Assembly (NCBI RefSeq): GCF_014647915.1
Contig: NZ_BMQC01000007.1
Span: 1 to 64,000, forward strand
Length of the DNA: 64,000 nucleotides
Direction: 5' to 3'
DNA from: Pilimelia terevasa
GTDB lineage: Bacteria; Actinomycetota; Actinomycetes; Mycobacteriales; Micromonosporaceae
The position numbers were made by a program, and so were the translations under genes. How positions within the stretch are numbered: the stretch's first letter is position 1; each line of letters starts with the position of its first letter. The notes under the pieces are model-generated. The model was given only the letters and a program-made list of their open reading frames with translations, did not search any database and was not told where the DNA came from. Below are positions 1-8,903 of the stretch, in pieces.

Positions 1-381
1 AAGCCCGTCAAACCTCCAACGACGACACCATCACCTGGTCACGCTGGCGCCGCCGACGACCATGGCAAGCCCGACAATGCCACTACCGGCGACGCGAGGC
101 GATCCCATAACTGCCGTTGCAGTACTAACCCGTGGTCACAATTCGCAATGCGGCGCATGTGGTCGATGAAGAGCGTCTGGGACATGAATGTGGGCGACAT
201 CTTGCAGTACGACTACACGGGCGATCGTGACCCCAAGAACCACACCATGTTCGTCACCAAGAAGACGAAGAACGACATCTTCTTGACGTACCACACCAAG
301 AATCGCAAGGACCGCTCACTGCGAGAAATGCTCAAGGAGAACAACCGTGGCTACGTCTGGTACGCGTACGGCTATCGCTAA
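1..381 (+). CDS. Amidase-domain protein, C-terminal part (5' end outside window or degenerate)
   Basis: The frame is open from the window edge to the TAG at 379-381. Its last ~75 residues resemble the C-terminal half of the putative amidase domain (PF12671 type): a VGDILQYD strand, then a KNHTMFVTKK segment with the likely catalytic His, then an ITYHT-like strand and an aromatic end (WYAYGYR). The catalytic Cys would lie upstream and is not visible. Residues encoded before about position 140 do not look like the family, so the 5' part may be frameshifted or the gene a remnant. GC is clearly below the window average. It overlaps the next gene by 35 bp. Family members are usually secreted and act on peptide or cell-wall substrates. 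The family call is moderate; whether it is intact is unknown. Confidence 0.5.
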   Translation, partial: KPVKPPTTTPSPGHAGAADDHGKPDNATTGDARRSHNCRCSTNPWSQFAMRRMWSMKSVWDMNVGDILQYDYTGDRDPKNHTMFVTKKTKNDIFLTYHTKNRKDRSLREMLKENNRGYVWYAYGYR

Positions 382-838
382 CCGCATCGCACGGCCAGCA
401 CTGGGCTTGGCTCTGCTGATGGTGGGAGCTGTCGGGTGCAGCAATGACAACGCGCTCGAAGACCCTGCGGCTCAACAGAAGCCAGTCAAGGCGTACGTTG
501 ACGCTGTGCAGGCCAAGGACGTTGACCGCGTATCCGAACAGGCTGAGCCGGGGGTTGATGGTCGAGCCTTCGCTCAGGCGAAGGTGACCGAGTTCGGTGG
601 AAGGTTCACCTCCCACGTGAAGGTCGACGTGAAGCGAGGCGACGCCAACCTGGCCAACGCGACGATCACGGCAACCGACGGTCAGCAGCGGTTCGTAACG
701 GACACGGTTGGACTCACCTACTCCTCATCGGAAAAGAAGTGGTTCGTGGCGATGAACACCGCTCCGCCGAGCAATGACGGCACCGGGCCTAGCCCAGCGG
801 CGTCGGCGTTGCCAGCGAGAAACCCTCCACCTCGATAG
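347..838 (+). CDS. Putative secreted lipoprotein overlapping the amidase gene
   Basis: GTG start at 347, with an AAGGAG ribosome site at 334-339 lying inside the upstream amidase gene; 163 aa. The N-terminus is a lipoprotein signal: Arg residues at 7, 13 and 16, a hydrophobic stretch at 18-29, and Cys31 in an AVGC lipobox. The mature part begins with a short linker and resembles small SnoaL/DUF4878-like lipoproteins (a 'VKAYVDAVQAKD' helix, then beta strands around 'FVTDTVGLTYSSSEKKWFV'), though this fold is inferred. It would be anchored on the outer face of the membrane. The 35-bp overlap with the amidase reading frame suggests coupled translation and a shared function. GC is lower than in the core genes to the right. 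Confidence 0.7.
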   Translation: MATSGTRTAIANRIARPALGLALLMVGAVGCSNDNALEDPAAQQKPVKAYVDAVQAKDVDRVSEQAEPGVDGRAFAQAKVTEFGGRFTSHVKVDVKRGDANLANATITATDGQQRFVTDTVGLTYSSSEKKWFVAMNTAPPSNDGTGPSPAASALPARNPPPR

Positions 839-909
839 AGACGCAATGACCGAACGACGGAGCTGGCCGCGGCGGGCGTGAATGACCCTGTCCGCGAAAG
901 GCGGCGAGC

Positions 910-987
910 ATGTCGGCCCCGCCCGCCGAGTTGGCCGATCTGATCATCGAGGCGGCGAGATGGGCCAAGGAGCACGCTGGCCGACCG
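910..987 (+). pseudogene. Possible truncated gene start at the edge of the low-GC block
   Basis: From the ATG at 910, preceded by an AAGGCGGCGAG stretch, about 25 codons read like a natural N-terminus (MSAPPAELADLIIEAARWAK). The frame then runs directly into the antisense of fbiD and stops looking like protein. I read this as a possible remnant of a gene cut off at a recombination junction, but a chance open frame is almost as likely. No family is recognised. Confidence 0.2.
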
Positions 988-1653
988 CTATCCGCTGGCC
1001 GGGACGTCGCGCAGCGGGCCGAGCCGCTCCGCGGGCATCGCACTTGCCGCCGCGCCGCCGGACGCCGCCGCGGGGGCGTCCGGCCACGCCTGGGCCGTCG
1101 CCGGCCCGACGCCCAGCGCCACAGCCGCGCGCAGGTCGGCGAGGGTGTCCACGTCGCGGCGCAGGCCGGGTGCGGACAGCCGTGCGGTGAGGTCCGCCGC
1201 GCCGGCCGCGCGGTGGCGCAGGCGGGACCGCGCGCCGAACGCCGGCCGCAGGCACCCCGGCGCCGTCGCCGCCAGCAGCGTGGTCCCGTGGCCGGCGGCG
1301 TCGGCGACGAGCGCCCACGGGTGGGCGGCCGCCAGCTCCAGCGCCGAGGCCAGCTCGGCCGCGCGCAGGGCCGGCAGGTCACCCACCAGTACGGCCACCG
1401 GACTGTCGGCCGACGCGGCGGCCGACGCGGCGGCGTTCAGCCCCGGCGCCGGCTCGGCGCGCACCGGCGCCCCCAGGCACCGCCAGTAGGGGTCGGCGGT
1501 CACCACCACCGGCCGGGCGACCGCGGCGACCGCGGCCAGGACGTCACGCAGCATCGCCTCGACGAGGGCGGCCCGCCGGGCCGGCGGCAGCGCCAGCCTG
1601 CTCTTGGCGGTCGCGCGGGGCTTCGCCGGTACCCACACCGTCCACGCCGTCAC
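988..1653 (-). CDS. fbiD: 2-phospho-L-lactate / phosphoenolpyruvate guanylyltransferase (CofC/FbiD)
   Basis: A 221-aa MobA-like nucleotidyltransferase of the CofC/FbiD family. In actinobacteria this enzyme activates phosphoenolpyruvate with GTP to give the precursor that FbiA joins to Fo during coenzyme F420 synthesis. Family marks are the N-terminal VPAKPRATAKSRL nucleotide-binding segment (residues 7-19), the VGDLPAL strand near residue 92 holding the metal-binding Asp, the DAAGHGTTLL segment, the FGARSRLRHRAAGA segment and the C-terminal RRDVDTLADL motif. A low-complexity tail ([13 protein letters not shown]) follows. It overlaps the 3' end of the upstream thymidylate-kinase-like gene by 110 bp on the same strand, so the two are probably co-transcribed. 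The cytosolic role follows from the family. Confidence 0.88.
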   Translation of the reverse strand: MTAWTVWVPAKPRATAKSRLALPPARRAALVEAMLRDVLAAVAAVARPVVVTADPYWRCLGAPVRAEPAPGLNAAASAAASADSPVAVLVGDLPALRAAELASALELAAAHPWALVADAAGHGTTLLAATAPGCLRPAFGARSRLRHRAAGAADLTARLSAPGLRRDVDTLADLRAAVALGVGPATAQAWPDAPAAASGGAAASAMPAERLGPLRDVPASG

Positions 1654-2341
1654 CGGCCCACCCTAGGGTGTCCGCGCCACCGCGGGTCGCGGGCGGCGGG
1701 CCGGCGTCCCGCGGGCGCGGGACCGGCAGCGCCTCGGTGATCGCCGCCTGGATCGCGCCGAGCACTTCCGTCGGCGTGCCGTCGGCCGGGACCACCCGGA
1801 ACCCGGCCGCCTCGGGCAGCGCGCGGTAGGCGGCGTCGAGGGCGTGCAGGTACGCCAGTTCCTCGCTGTCGGTGCCGCGGGCGACGATCCGGGCGTGTGC
1901 CGCGGGCGGGCTGACGTGCAGGAAGCACACGAGGTCGGGCTGCGGGAACAGGGCGTAGGCCACCCGGGCGAGCCGGTGCCCGCGGTCGCCGCGCGCCCGC
2001 ATCGCCGCGTACTGGCAGTACGTGTACCGGTCCATCACCGCGGTCCGGCCGGTTAGCCGGGCGTGCAGCAGCGACCGGGCGATGGCCAGCCCGCGCAGCG
2101 TCACCTCGGCGGCGACGAACCCCCGGCGGCCGAGCAGGTGGACGGCGTCGCGGCGGCCCAGGCGCCGGCCGAGCCGGCCGAGCGCGACCCGCCCGCCGGG
2201 GTTGCGGCAGTGCGCCGCGGGCACGCCCCGGTCGCTCAGCCAGCGGGAGAGCGCGGCGGCGTGGCTGGTCTTGCCCGCGCCGTCGATGCCCACGAGGGCG
2301 ATGACGGGAGGGCGCCGGCGCGCGACCGGGGGGCGGTCCAT
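1544..2341 (-). CDS. Thymidylate-kinase-like P-loop kinase
   Basis: 265 aa if started at the ATG at 2341. That start sits 6 nt after a TATGGT box on the minus strand and is therefore preferred over longer frames. A P-loop GIDGAGKT lies at residues 18-25, and an MDRYTY motif near 103-108 matches the DR(Y/S) nucleoside-monophosphate-binding motif of dTMP kinases. A LID-like ARIVARGTDSEELAY region follows. The C-terminal ~55 residues are Gly/Asp/Pro-rich and overlap the start of fbiD, so the true catalytic domain is about 210 aa. It is more divergent than housekeeping Tmk and could phosphorylate another nucleoside monophosphate. It is divergent from fumC, with 178 bp between the two start codons. 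Confidence 0.75.
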   Translation of the reverse strand: MDRPPVARRRPPVIALVGIDGAGKTSHAAALSRWLSDRGVPAAHCRNPGGRVALGRLGRRLGRRDAVHLLGRRGFVAAEVTLRGLAIARSLLHARLTGRTAVMDRYTYCQYAAMRARGDRGHRLARVAYALFPQPDLVCFLHVSPPAAHARIVARGTDSEELAYLHALDAAYRALPEAAGFRVVPADGTPTEVLGAIQAAITEALPVPRPRDAGPPPATRGGADTLGWAGDGVDGVGTGEAPRDRQEQAGAAAGPAGRPRRGDAA

Positions 2342-2427
2342 GCGCCGACCATAGCCAGCGCGGACCACGGGCGGCACCTCCGCCCGGCCGGGACCGGTCC
2401 GCGGCCGGGCGGAGGTGCCGCGGGTCC

Positions 2428-2479
2428 GCCGGCCAATCCGGGCCACAGGCCAACCTGGTCGCCGGCCAATCCGGGCCAC
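2428..2479. repeat. Direct repeat in the tmk-like/fumC divergent promoter region
   Basis: The 19-mer GCCGGCCAATCCGGGCCAC occurs at 2428-2446 and again, identically, at 2461-2479 (33-bp offset, about three helical turns). It lies between the divergent thymidylate-kinase-like gene and fumC, upstream of the fumC start. It may be a regulator binding pair or a recent local duplication. Confidence 0.6.
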
Positions 2480-2519
2480 CGGTACCGGCGGCCGCCCGCC
2501 ACGCGGCAGGATGGGGGGC

Positions 2520-3914
2520 GTGACGACAACCGAGCAGTACCGCGTGGAGCGGGACACGATGGGCGAGGTCCGGGTGCCGGCGGCGGCCCGCTGGCGCGCC
2601 CAGACCCAGCGGGCGGTGGAGAACTTCCCGGTCTCCGGCCGCGGGCTGGAGCCGGCGCACGTACACGCGCTGGCCCGGATCAAGGGCGCGGCCGCCCGGG
2701 TCAACGCCGACCTCGGCGTGCTGGAGGCCGACGTCGCCGCGGCGGTCGCCGCGGCCGCCGCCGAGGTGGCGGCCGGCCGGCACGACGACCAGTTCCCGGT
2801 CGACGTGTTCCAGACCGGTTCGGGCACCTCGTCGAACATGAACGCCAACGAGGTCATCGCCACCCTGGCCAGCGCGGCCCTGGGCCGGCCGGTGCACCCG
2901 AACGACCACGTCAACGCGTCCCAGTCCAGCAACGACGTCTTCCCGTCCTCGATCCACCTCGCCGCCGCCGCCGCGGTCGTCGGGGACCTGACGCCCGCCC
3001 TGGCCGGCCTCGCCGACGCGCTGACCGCCAAGGCCGCCGAGTTCGCGCAGGTGGTCAAGTCCGGCCGGACGCACCTCATGGACGCCACGCCGGTCACCCT
3101 CGGCCAGGAGTTCGGCGGGTACGCCGCGCAGGTGCGGTACGGCGTGGAGCGGCTCGACGCCGTCCTGCCCCGGCTGGCGGAGCTGCCGCTGGGCGGCACC
3201 GCCGTCGGCACCGGCGTGAACACCCCGCCCGGGTTCGCCGCCGCGGTCGTCGCCGCCCTGCGCGCCGAGACGGGGCTGCCGCTGACCGAGGCGCGCGACC
3301 ACTTCGAGGCGCAGGGCGCCCGCGACGCGCTGGTCGAGACCTCCGGCCAGCTCCGCACGGTCGCCGTGGGGCTCTACAAGATCGTCAACGACATCCGGTG
3401 GATGGGCTCCGGCCCGCGCGCGGGCCTGCGCGAGCTGCGCCTGCCCGACCTCCAGCCCGGGTCGTCGATCATGCCCGGGAAGGTCAACCCGGTCGTCCCC
3501 GAGGCCGTCCGGCAGGTCTGCGCGCAGGTGATCGGCAACGACGCCGCCGTCGGGTTCGCCGGCACCCAGGGCGACTTCGAGCTGAACGTCATGCTCCCGG
3601 TCATGGCCCGCAACCTGCTGGAGTCCATTCGGCTGCTGGCCGCCGCCGCCCGGCTGCTCGCCGACCGCTGCGTGGCCGGCCTGGTCGCCGACGCGGACGT
3701 GTGCCGGGCCTACGCCGAGGGCTCGCCGTCGATCGTCACGCCGCTCAACCGGTACCTCGGCTACGACGAGGCCGCCGCCGTCGCCAAGGAGGCGCTGGCC
3801 AGCGGCCGGTCCATCCGCGCCGTGGTCGTCGACCGCGGCCACGTCGCCGCCGGCACCCTGACCGAGCGGCAGCTCGACGAGGCACTGGACGTCCTGCGCA
3901 TGACCCGGCCGTGA
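2520..3914 (+). CDS. fumC: Class II fumarate hydratase
   Basis: 464 aa from the GTG at 2520. A CAGGAT box at 2507-2512 ends 7 nt before it; the in-frame ATG at 2511 is an alternative start. The enzyme hydrates fumarate to L-malate in the TCA cycle as a cytosolic homotetramer. The superfamily signature [11 protein letters not shown] lies near residues 314-324. Other active-site segments are [28 protein letters not shown] and [17 protein letters not shown]. Length matches class II fumarases (~460-470). The last bases overlap the start of the following HAD gene as GTGA, indicating an operon. Confidence 0.96.
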   Translation: MTTTEQYRVERDTMGEVRVPAAARWRAQTQRAVENFPVSGRGLEPAHVHALARIKGAAARVNADLGVLEADVAAAVAAAAAEVAAGRHDDQFPVDVFQTGSGTSSNMNANEVIATLASAALGRPVHPNDHVNASQSSNDVFPSSIHLAAAAAVVGDLTPALAGLADALTAKAAEFAQVVKSGRTHLMDATPVTLGQEFGGYAAQVRYGVERLDAVLPRLAELPLGGTAVGTGVNTPPGFAAAVVAALRAETGLPLTEARDHFEAQGARDALVETSGQLRTVAVGLYKIVNDIRWMGSGPRAGLRELRLPDLQPGSSIMPGKVNPVVPEAVRQVCAQVIGNDAAVGFAGTQGDFELNVMLPVMARNLLESIRLLAAAARLLADRCVAGLVADADVCRAYAEGSPSIVTPLNRYLGYDEAAAVAKEALASGRSIRAVVVDRGHVAAGTLTERQLDEALDVLRMTRP

Positions 3915-4603
3915 ACCGGATCCGCGCGGTCGTCTTCGACGCCGACGGCACCCTGCTGGACCTGCTCCCCGGCATCCGCGGCGCCGAGTCCGCGGTGGTC
4001 GCCCATGCCGCCGCCCTCGGCCTCGCCCTGTCCGCCGCCGACCTCGCCGCCGACGCCCGCGCCGAGTGGGCGGTCCGGCACGGGGAGCCGCCCTGGCAGA
4101 TCCGCCGGCACGCGCTGCGCCGCTCGCTGGAGCGGGTCGGCCGGGCGGACCTGCTGGACGAGGTCACGGACGTGTACTTCGCGCACCGGCTGCGGCTGAC
4201 CCGGCCGTACCCGGAGGTGCCGGGCGCGCTGGCGGCACTGCGGGAGCGGTACGTCCTGGGCTACGCCACCAACGGCAACAGCCGGGCGTACCGCTGCGGG
4301 CTGGCCGACCAGTTCGGCTTCGAGCTGTACGCGCACATCAACGGCCTCCCGCCGAAGCCGTCGCCGGCCTTCTTCGCGGCGGTCCTGGCCGCGGCCGGCG
4401 GGCCGGACCCGGCGAGCGTGCTGTACGTGGGGGACGAGTGGGCGTACGACATCGCCCCCGCCCGCGACGCCGGCCTGCGCACCGCCTGGCTGCGCCGCAC
4501 CGCGCCCGCCTCCGTCGCCGACCCGGCGGCGCCGCCGGAGGCCGCGGCCGACCTGCTGCTCACCAGCCTGGCCGAACTGCCCGCGGCGCTCCGCGGCGGA
4601 TAG
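3911..4603 (+). CDS. HAD-superfamily hydrolase
   Basis: 230 aa from the GTG at 3911, which overlaps the fumC stop (GTGA), so it is translationally coupled. Motif I is FDADGTLLD, with nucleophile Asp10 and acid/base Asp12. Motif II is in YATNGNS, and motif III/IV is the KPSPAFF Lys followed by [13 protein letters not shown] helical cap lies between motifs I and II (type C1), as in phosphoglycolate-phosphatase or haloacid-dehalogenase-like proteins. The substrate cannot be told from sequence. It is presumably cytosolic. Linkage to fumC may be only transcriptional. Confidence 0.88.
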   Translation: MNRIRAVVFDADGTLLDLLPGIRGAESAVVAHAAALGLALSAADLAADARAEWAVRHGEPPWQIRRHALRRSLERVGRADLLDEVTDVYFAHRLRLTRPYPEVPGALAALRERYVLGYATNGNSRAYRCGLADQFGFELYAHINGLPPKPSPAFFAAVLAAAGGPDPASVLYVGDEWAYDIAPARDAGLRTAWLRRTAPASVADPAAPPEAAADLLLTSLAELPAALRGG

Positions 4604-4664
4604 TTACGATCATCACTGCGATGCGCGGCCGCCCCGCGCGCGACCAGCCGCCGAGGAGCGACCC

Positions 4665-4721
4665 GTGACCCGCAGCCCCACCGGCCAGGCCACTCCCGCC
4701 GACGGCGCGGGCCGGCGGTGA
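4665..4721 (+). CDS. Short upstream ORF coupled to TauE/SafE gene
   Basis: An 18-codon frame (GTG at 4665) with a strong GAGGAG ribosome site at 4653-4658 and a 6-nt spacer. Its TGA (4719-4721) overlaps the GTG of the permease gene as GTGA. The permease itself has no Shine-Dalgarno sequence, so ribosomes finishing this leader probably reinitiate on it. The peptide is rich in Thr, Gly, Ala and Pro and shows no Cys or sensory codon run. A TACGAT box at 4605-4610 could be the promoter -10. Whether the peptide has its own function is unknown. Confidence 0.5.
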   Translation: MTRSPTGQATPADGAGRR

Positions 4722-5503
4722 TCGCGGCCTGCGGGCTCGGCGCGCTGATCGGGGTACTCCTGGGCCTGCTCGGCAGCGGCGGCTCGATCCTGGCCGTGCC
4801 GGCCCTGCTGTACGGCGCCGGTATGCCGCTGTCGGCCGCGATCCCCAGCTCGCTGGTGGTGGTCGGGGCGTCGGCGGCGACCGGACTGCTCCCGCGGCTG
4901 CGCAGCGGCCTGATCCAGTGGCGCATCGCGGGCGTGGTCGGCCTGGTCGGCGGGCTGGCGGCGTTCGGCGGCGCGGCGGTCAACCGGCTCCTGCCGCCGA
5001 CCGCCGTCCTGGTCGGGTTCGCGGCCGTGATGGCCGCCGCGGGGGTGCGGATGCTGCGCGGCGGCGCCGCGTCCGGGGCCGCCGGCTGCTACCGGCCCGA
5101 CGGGCGCGTGCGCTGGCGCTCCTGCGCACCGCGCTCGGCGGCGACCGGCGCCGGGGTGGGCTTTCTGACCGGCCTGTTCGGGGTGGGCGGCGGATTCCTC
5201 ATCGTGCCGGCGCTGGTGCTGCTGCTGGGCCTGTCGATGGAGATGGCGGTGGCGACGTCGCTGGTGGTGATCGCCCTGAACTCGGCGGCCGGGTTCCTCG
5301 CCCACGCGCCGACCGGCGACCTGGACTACCCCGTGGTGGGCATGTTCACCGCCGCGGCCGTGGCCGGGTCGCTGGGCGCGGCCCGCTTCGGGCGCCGCCT
5401 GCCGGCCGATCGGCTGCGCCGCTGGTTCGCGTACCTGGTCCTGCTGGTCGCGGCGGCGGTCGCCACCCAGGCGCTTCTCTTCCCCCACCTCGCCGACCAC
5501 TGA
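4718..5503 (+). CDS. TauE/SafE-family membrane permease
   Basis: 261 aa with about eight predicted hydrophobic segments in two repeats. Each repeat opens with a glycine-rich motif: [21 protein letters not shown] near the N-terminus and [20 protein letters not shown] near residue 150, which is the hallmark of the sulfite exporter/anion permease family TauE/SafE (DUF81). The usual role is transport of sulfite, sulfonates or other sulfur or organic anions across the membrane. No sulfur gene is adjacent, so the substrate is open. The start (GTG) overlaps the stop of a short upstream ORF and lacks its own ribosome site. Confidence 0.88.
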   Translation: MIAACGLGALIGVLLGLLGSGGSILAVPALLYGAGMPLSAAIPSSLVVVGASAATGLLPRLRSGLIQWRIAGVVGLVGGLAAFGGAAVNRLLPPTAVLVGFAAVMAAAGVRMLRGGAASGAAGCYRPDGRVRWRSCAPRSAATGAGVGFLTGLFGVGGGFLIVPALVLLLGLSMEMAVATSLVVIALNSAAGFLAHAPTGDLDYPVVGMFTAAAVAGSLGAARFGRRLPADRLRRWFAYLVLLVAAAVATQALLFPHLADH

Positions 5504-5571
5504 CCCACCCGGGCCGGCCCCGGCGAATGTGGACGTGTGCCGGCCGGGCGGGGCGGGTTACCGGGTCGGGG

Positions 5572-6222
5572 TCAGCTCAGGGCGGCGGCGATCGCCGCGG
5601 CGGCGGCGCGGACCGCCTGCCCCGCCGCCCGCGGGTCCAGCGGACCGAGCGCGACCACGCCGACGCTCGCCTCCAGCGCCTCCACGCCCAGGACCGGGGC
5701 CGCGACCCCGTACGCCTCCGCCTGCAACTCGCCCGCGGAGGTGACCGGACCGGCGAGCCCCGCGCGGCCGGCGAGGATCGCCTGGCCGGCGGCGCCGCGG
5801 TCCAGCGGGTGCCGGGTGCCGCTGCGGTACGCCACGTGCATACTCGTCCAGCTCGGCTCGACGACCACCAGCGCCGTCGCCTCGGCGCCCTCGGCCACCG
5901 TCAGGTGCGCGGTCGCCCCGACCTCCTCGGCCAGGCGGCGCAGGGCCGGTCGCGCGGCGTCGGCGATCAGCGGGCGGGCGCGCCGGGCCAGGTGCAGGAT
6001 CCCGACGCCCAGGCGCAGGCCGCCGTCGCGGTCGCGGCGCAGCAGGCCGTGGGCGGTCAAAGTGCCGATCAGGCGGTACACGACGGTCCGCCCGACGCCC
6101 AGCCGGGCGGCCGCCTCGGTCACGCTGAGGCCGGGCACCTCGCCGACCAGCGCCAACAGCCGCAGGCCGCGGTCCAGGGTCTGGGCGGTCTCCCCGCCGC
6201 CCCGCGCGCCCGCCCCGCTCAT
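5572..6222 (-). CDS. IclR-family transcriptional regulator
   Basis: 216 aa from the ATG at 6222, placed exactly 6 nt after a TACGCT box on the minus strand (plus-strand 6229-6234). Residues ~10-65 form a winged helix-turn-helix (a 'LSVTEAAARLGVGRTVVYRLIGTL' region), and the rest is an IclR effector domain ending in the typical RAAAAAIAAAL helix. The effector domain is short, and the ligand cannot be predicted. It is divergent from cysS with 129 bp between starts, and convergent with the TauE/SafE gene. Confidence 0.88.
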   Translation of the reverse strand: MSGAGARGGGETAQTLDRGLRLLALVGEVPGLSVTEAAARLGVGRTVVYRLIGTLTAHGLLRRDRDGGLRLGVGILHLARRARPLIADAARPALRRLAEEVGATAHLTVAEGAEATALVVVEPSWTSMHVAYRSGTRHPLDRGAAGQAILAGRAGLAGPVTSAGELQAEAYGVAAPVLGVEALEASVGVVALGPLDPRAAGQAVRAAAAAIAAALS

Positions 6223-6351
6223 TCCGGCAGCGTATCGGCCGCGGGGCCGCGGCCGGCCGGGACCTCGAACGCGGGCGCGCGGGCGGGGTCGGCCGGAGAG
6301 CGGGACCTCCCGGGGGAGGGTCCGGGGCCGCGGAATCGGTACGCTGTGGGC

Positions 6352-7764
6352 GTGGCTATGCGGTTGTACGACACAGCGGTACGCGCGGTGCGGGATTTCG
6401 TCCCGCGTGTCCCGGGACAGGTGGGCATCTATCTGTGCGGATTGACCGTGCAGGCGGGTCCGCACATCGGGCACCTGCGGTCGGCGGTGAACTACGACGT
6501 GCTGCGGCGGTGGTTCCTGCACCGCGGGTACGCGGTCACCTTCGTCCGCAACATCACCGACATCGACGACAAGGTGCTGGCCAAGGCCACGGCCGCCGGC
6601 CGCCCGTACTGGTCGATCGCCTACGCCAACGAGATCCTGCTGGCCGCCGACTACCGCCGGCTCGGGGTGCTCCCGCCGACGTACGAGCCGCGGGCCACCG
6701 GGCACGTCCCCGAGATGCACGCCCTGATCGCCGAGCTGATCGCGGCCGGCCACGCGTACCCCGCCGCCGACGGCTCCGGGGACGTCTACTTCGACGTGCG
6801 CTCCTTCCCGGCGTACGGCGACCTGTCCGGCCAGCGGCCCGAGGACATGCGCGGGACGCCGGACGGCCCGGCCCGCGCCAAGCGCGACGCGCACGACTTC
6901 GCCCTGTGGAAGGGCGTCAAGCCGGACGAGCCGGGCGACGCCTACTGGACCAGCCCCTGGGGTCCGGGCCGGCCCGGCTGGCACATCGAGTGCTCGGCCA
7001 TGGCCCGCCGGTACCTCGGCGCCGAGTTCGACATCCACGGCGGCGGGCTCGACCTGACCTTCCCGCACCACGAGAACGAGATCGCCCAGTCCCGGGCCGC
7101 GGGCCTGCCCTTCGCCCGGTACTGGGTGCACCACGCGCTGCTGAATCTCGGCGAGGCCAAGATGAGCAAGTCGCTGGGCAACGTGGTGGACCTGGAGTAC
7201 GTGGCGTCCCTGGGCGTGCGGTCCGCCGAGCTGCGCTACTACCTGGCCGCCCCGCACTACCGGTCCCGGATCGACTACTCCGACGACGCGCTGCGCGAGG
7301 CGGCGGTGGCGTACCAGCGCCTGGAGAACTTCGTCCACCGGGCGGCCGAGCGCGTCGGCCCGGGCGCTCCCGGCGAGCTGCCGGCCGACTTCGTGGCCGC
7401 GATGGAGGACGACCTGAACACCTCGGCCGCGCTGGCGGTCGTGCACGAGTCGCTGCGCACCGGCAACAGCGCACTGGCCGCGGCCGACGACGCCACCCTG
7501 CGTGCGGCTCTGGCCGCGGTCCGTGGGATGCTCGACATTCTCGGCGTCGATCCGCTGGCCGCGCCCTGGCACGACGGGAGCACCGGCGGCGACCTCAGGG
7601 GCGTGGTCGACGCACTGGTCGCCCTGGCGCTGGAGCAGCGGGCGCAGGCCCGCAGCCGCAAGGACTGGGCCGCGGCCGACGCCGTGCGCGACCAGCTCAA
7701 GCAGGCCGGAGTGGTCGTCGAGGACACCGCGCACGGCCCCCGATGGACGGTAGGCGAGCAGTAA
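6352..7764 (+). CDS. cysS: Cysteinyl-tRNA synthetase
   Basis: 470 aa. The GTG at 6352 is chosen because a TACGCT box at 6340-6345 ends 6 nt before it, and because the resulting N-terminus aligns with the usual M-x-x-RLYDTA start of actinobacterial CysRS. It is a class I synthetase: HIGH at residues 38-41, KMSKS at 270-274, and zinc ligands including Cys29 in YLCGLT, the Cys in HIECSAMA and the His pair of FPHHENE. A DALR-type C-terminal helical domain follows. It charges tRNA-Cys. It overlaps rlmB by one base (TAATG). Confidence 0.96.
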   Translation: MAMRLYDTAVRAVRDFVPRVPGQVGIYLCGLTVQAGPHIGHLRSAVNYDVLRRWFLHRGYAVTFVRNITDIDDKVLAKATAAGRPYWSIAYANEILLAADYRRLGVLPPTYEPRATGHVPEMHALIAELIAAGHAYPAADGSGDVYFDVRSFPAYGDLSGQRPEDMRGTPDGPARAKRDAHDFALWKGVKPDEPGDAYWTSPWGPGRPGWHIECSAMARRYLGAEFDIHGGGLDLTFPHHENEIAQSRAAGLPFARYWVHHALLNLGEAKMSKSLGNVVDLEYVASLGVRSAELRYYLAAPHYRSRIDYSDDALREAAVAYQRLENFVHRAAERVGPGAPGELPADFVAAMEDDLNTSAALAVVHESLRTGNSALAAADDATLRAALAAVRGMLDILGVDPLAAPWHDGSTGGDLRGVVDALVALALEQRAQARSRKDWAAADAVRDQLKQAGVVVEDTAHGPRWTVGEQ

Positions 7765-8891
7765 TGCCGGGCAACTCCCAGCGACGCGCCAAGCGCACCA
7801 CCAGCAAGAAGGGCGCCGTGGGCGGCTCCGGCGGCAAGAACAAGAGCGGCCTCAAGGCCCGCGGCCGGACGCTGCCGGCCGACGAGCGGCCGTGGCACAA
7901 GGGCTACTCCGGCACCGAGAAGCTGCCGATGAAGACGGCCTGGAAGCAGGACAAGGAGCGCCGCGCGGCGGAGGCCGAGGGGCGCGCACCGAAGATCGGC
8001 AAGCCCGGCACCAAGGACACCACCTGGGGCCGCGGCGGTGGCCGCGACCCGGACGCGCCGCGCGGCGGCGGCGGTCGCGGCGCCCGACCGGGCGCCCCGC
8101 GCGGCGGCCCGCGGGTCGCGCCGGGCCGGCGCTCCACCCCGCCGCGCGACGCCCCTGAGCTGATCGTCGGCCGCAACCCGGTCGTCGAGTCGCTGCGGGC
8201 GCACGTGCCCGCCACCGCGCTGTACCTGGCGCACGGCATCGAGATCGACGACCGGGTCAACGAGGCGGTCCGCACCGCCGCGGACAAGGGCATCGCGATC
8301 CTGGAGATCGGCCGCGGCGAACTGGACCGGATGACCGGCGGCGTCCTGCACCAGGGCATCGGCCTCCAGGTGCCGGCGTTCGCGTACCAGGCGTTCGACG
8401 ACGTCCTGGCCGCCGCGGCGGAGCAGGCGGCGCCGCTGCTAGTGGCGCTCGACGGCGTCACCGACCCGCGCAACCTCGGTGCCGTCATCCGGTCCGCGGC
8501 GGCCTTCGGGGCGCACGGCGTGTTCCTGCCGGAGCGGCGGGCGGCGGGGATCACCGCGACCGCCTGGCGCACCTCGGCCGGCGCGGCGGCCCGGGTACCG
8601 GTGGCGCAGGTCACCAACCTGACCCGGGCGCTGAAGGCCTGCCAGCGCGAGGGCTGGACGGTCGTGGGCCTGGACGCCGACGGCGAGGTCAGCGTGTACG
8701 AGCTGGCCGTGTCCGTCGGGCCGACCGTGCTCGTGGTCGGGTCGGAGGGCCGCGGGCTGTCCCGCCTCGTGGGCGAGACCTGCGACCTGCTGGCCGGCAT
8801 CCCGATGTCGTCCGAGGTGGAGTCGCTGAACGCGAGCGTGGCGGCGGCGGTGGCGCTCGCCGAGATCACCCGGCGGCGCGCGACCGGGTAG
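7764..8891 (+). CDS. rlmB: SpoU-family 23S rRNA (guanosine-2'-O-)-methyltransferase RlmB-like
   Basis: 375 aa from the ATG that shares a base with the cysS stop. The first ~130 residues are a Lys/Arg/Gly-rich disordered extension, common in actinobacterial RlmB. It is followed by a substrate-binding domain (LIVGRNPVVESLRA) and a SPOUT methyltransferase domain. The three SpoU motifs are visible: DPRNLGAVIRSAAAFG, VVGSEGRGLSRL and IPMSSEVESLNASVAAAVAL. It methylates a ribose in 23S rRNA using SAM. It is co-transcribed with cysS and followed 12 bp later by tRNA-Thr. Confidence 0.93.
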   Translation: MPGNSQRRAKRTTSKKGAVGGSGGKNKSGLKARGRTLPADERPWHKGYSGTEKLPMKTAWKQDKERRAAEAEGRAPKIGKPGTKDTTWGRGGGRDPDAPRGGGGRGARPGAPRGGPRVAPGRRSTPPRDAPELIVGRNPVVESLRAHVPATALYLAHGIEIDDRVNEAVRTAADKGIAILEIGRGELDRMTGGVLHQGIGLQVPAFAYQAFDDVLAAAAEQAAPLLVALDGVTDPRNLGAVIRSAAAFGAHGVFLPERRAAGITATAWRTSAGAAARVPVAQVTNLTRALKACQREGWTVVGLDADGEVSVYELAVSVGPTVLVVGSEGRGLSRLVGETCDLLAGIPMSSEVESLNASVAAAVALAEITRRRATG

Positions 8892-8903
8892 GCTGGCGGC
8901 CGC

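Noticed and set aside
1544..3842. Long minus-strand open frames across fumC
   Set aside because: They are antisense shadows of fumC in GC-rich DNA. Only the part below 2341 is coding, as the thymidylate-kinase-like gene.
2063..3910. Long plus-strand open frame leading into the HAD gene
   Set aside because: Arg/Gly/Pro-rich shadow of fumC in another frame. Only 3911-4603 has HAD motifs.
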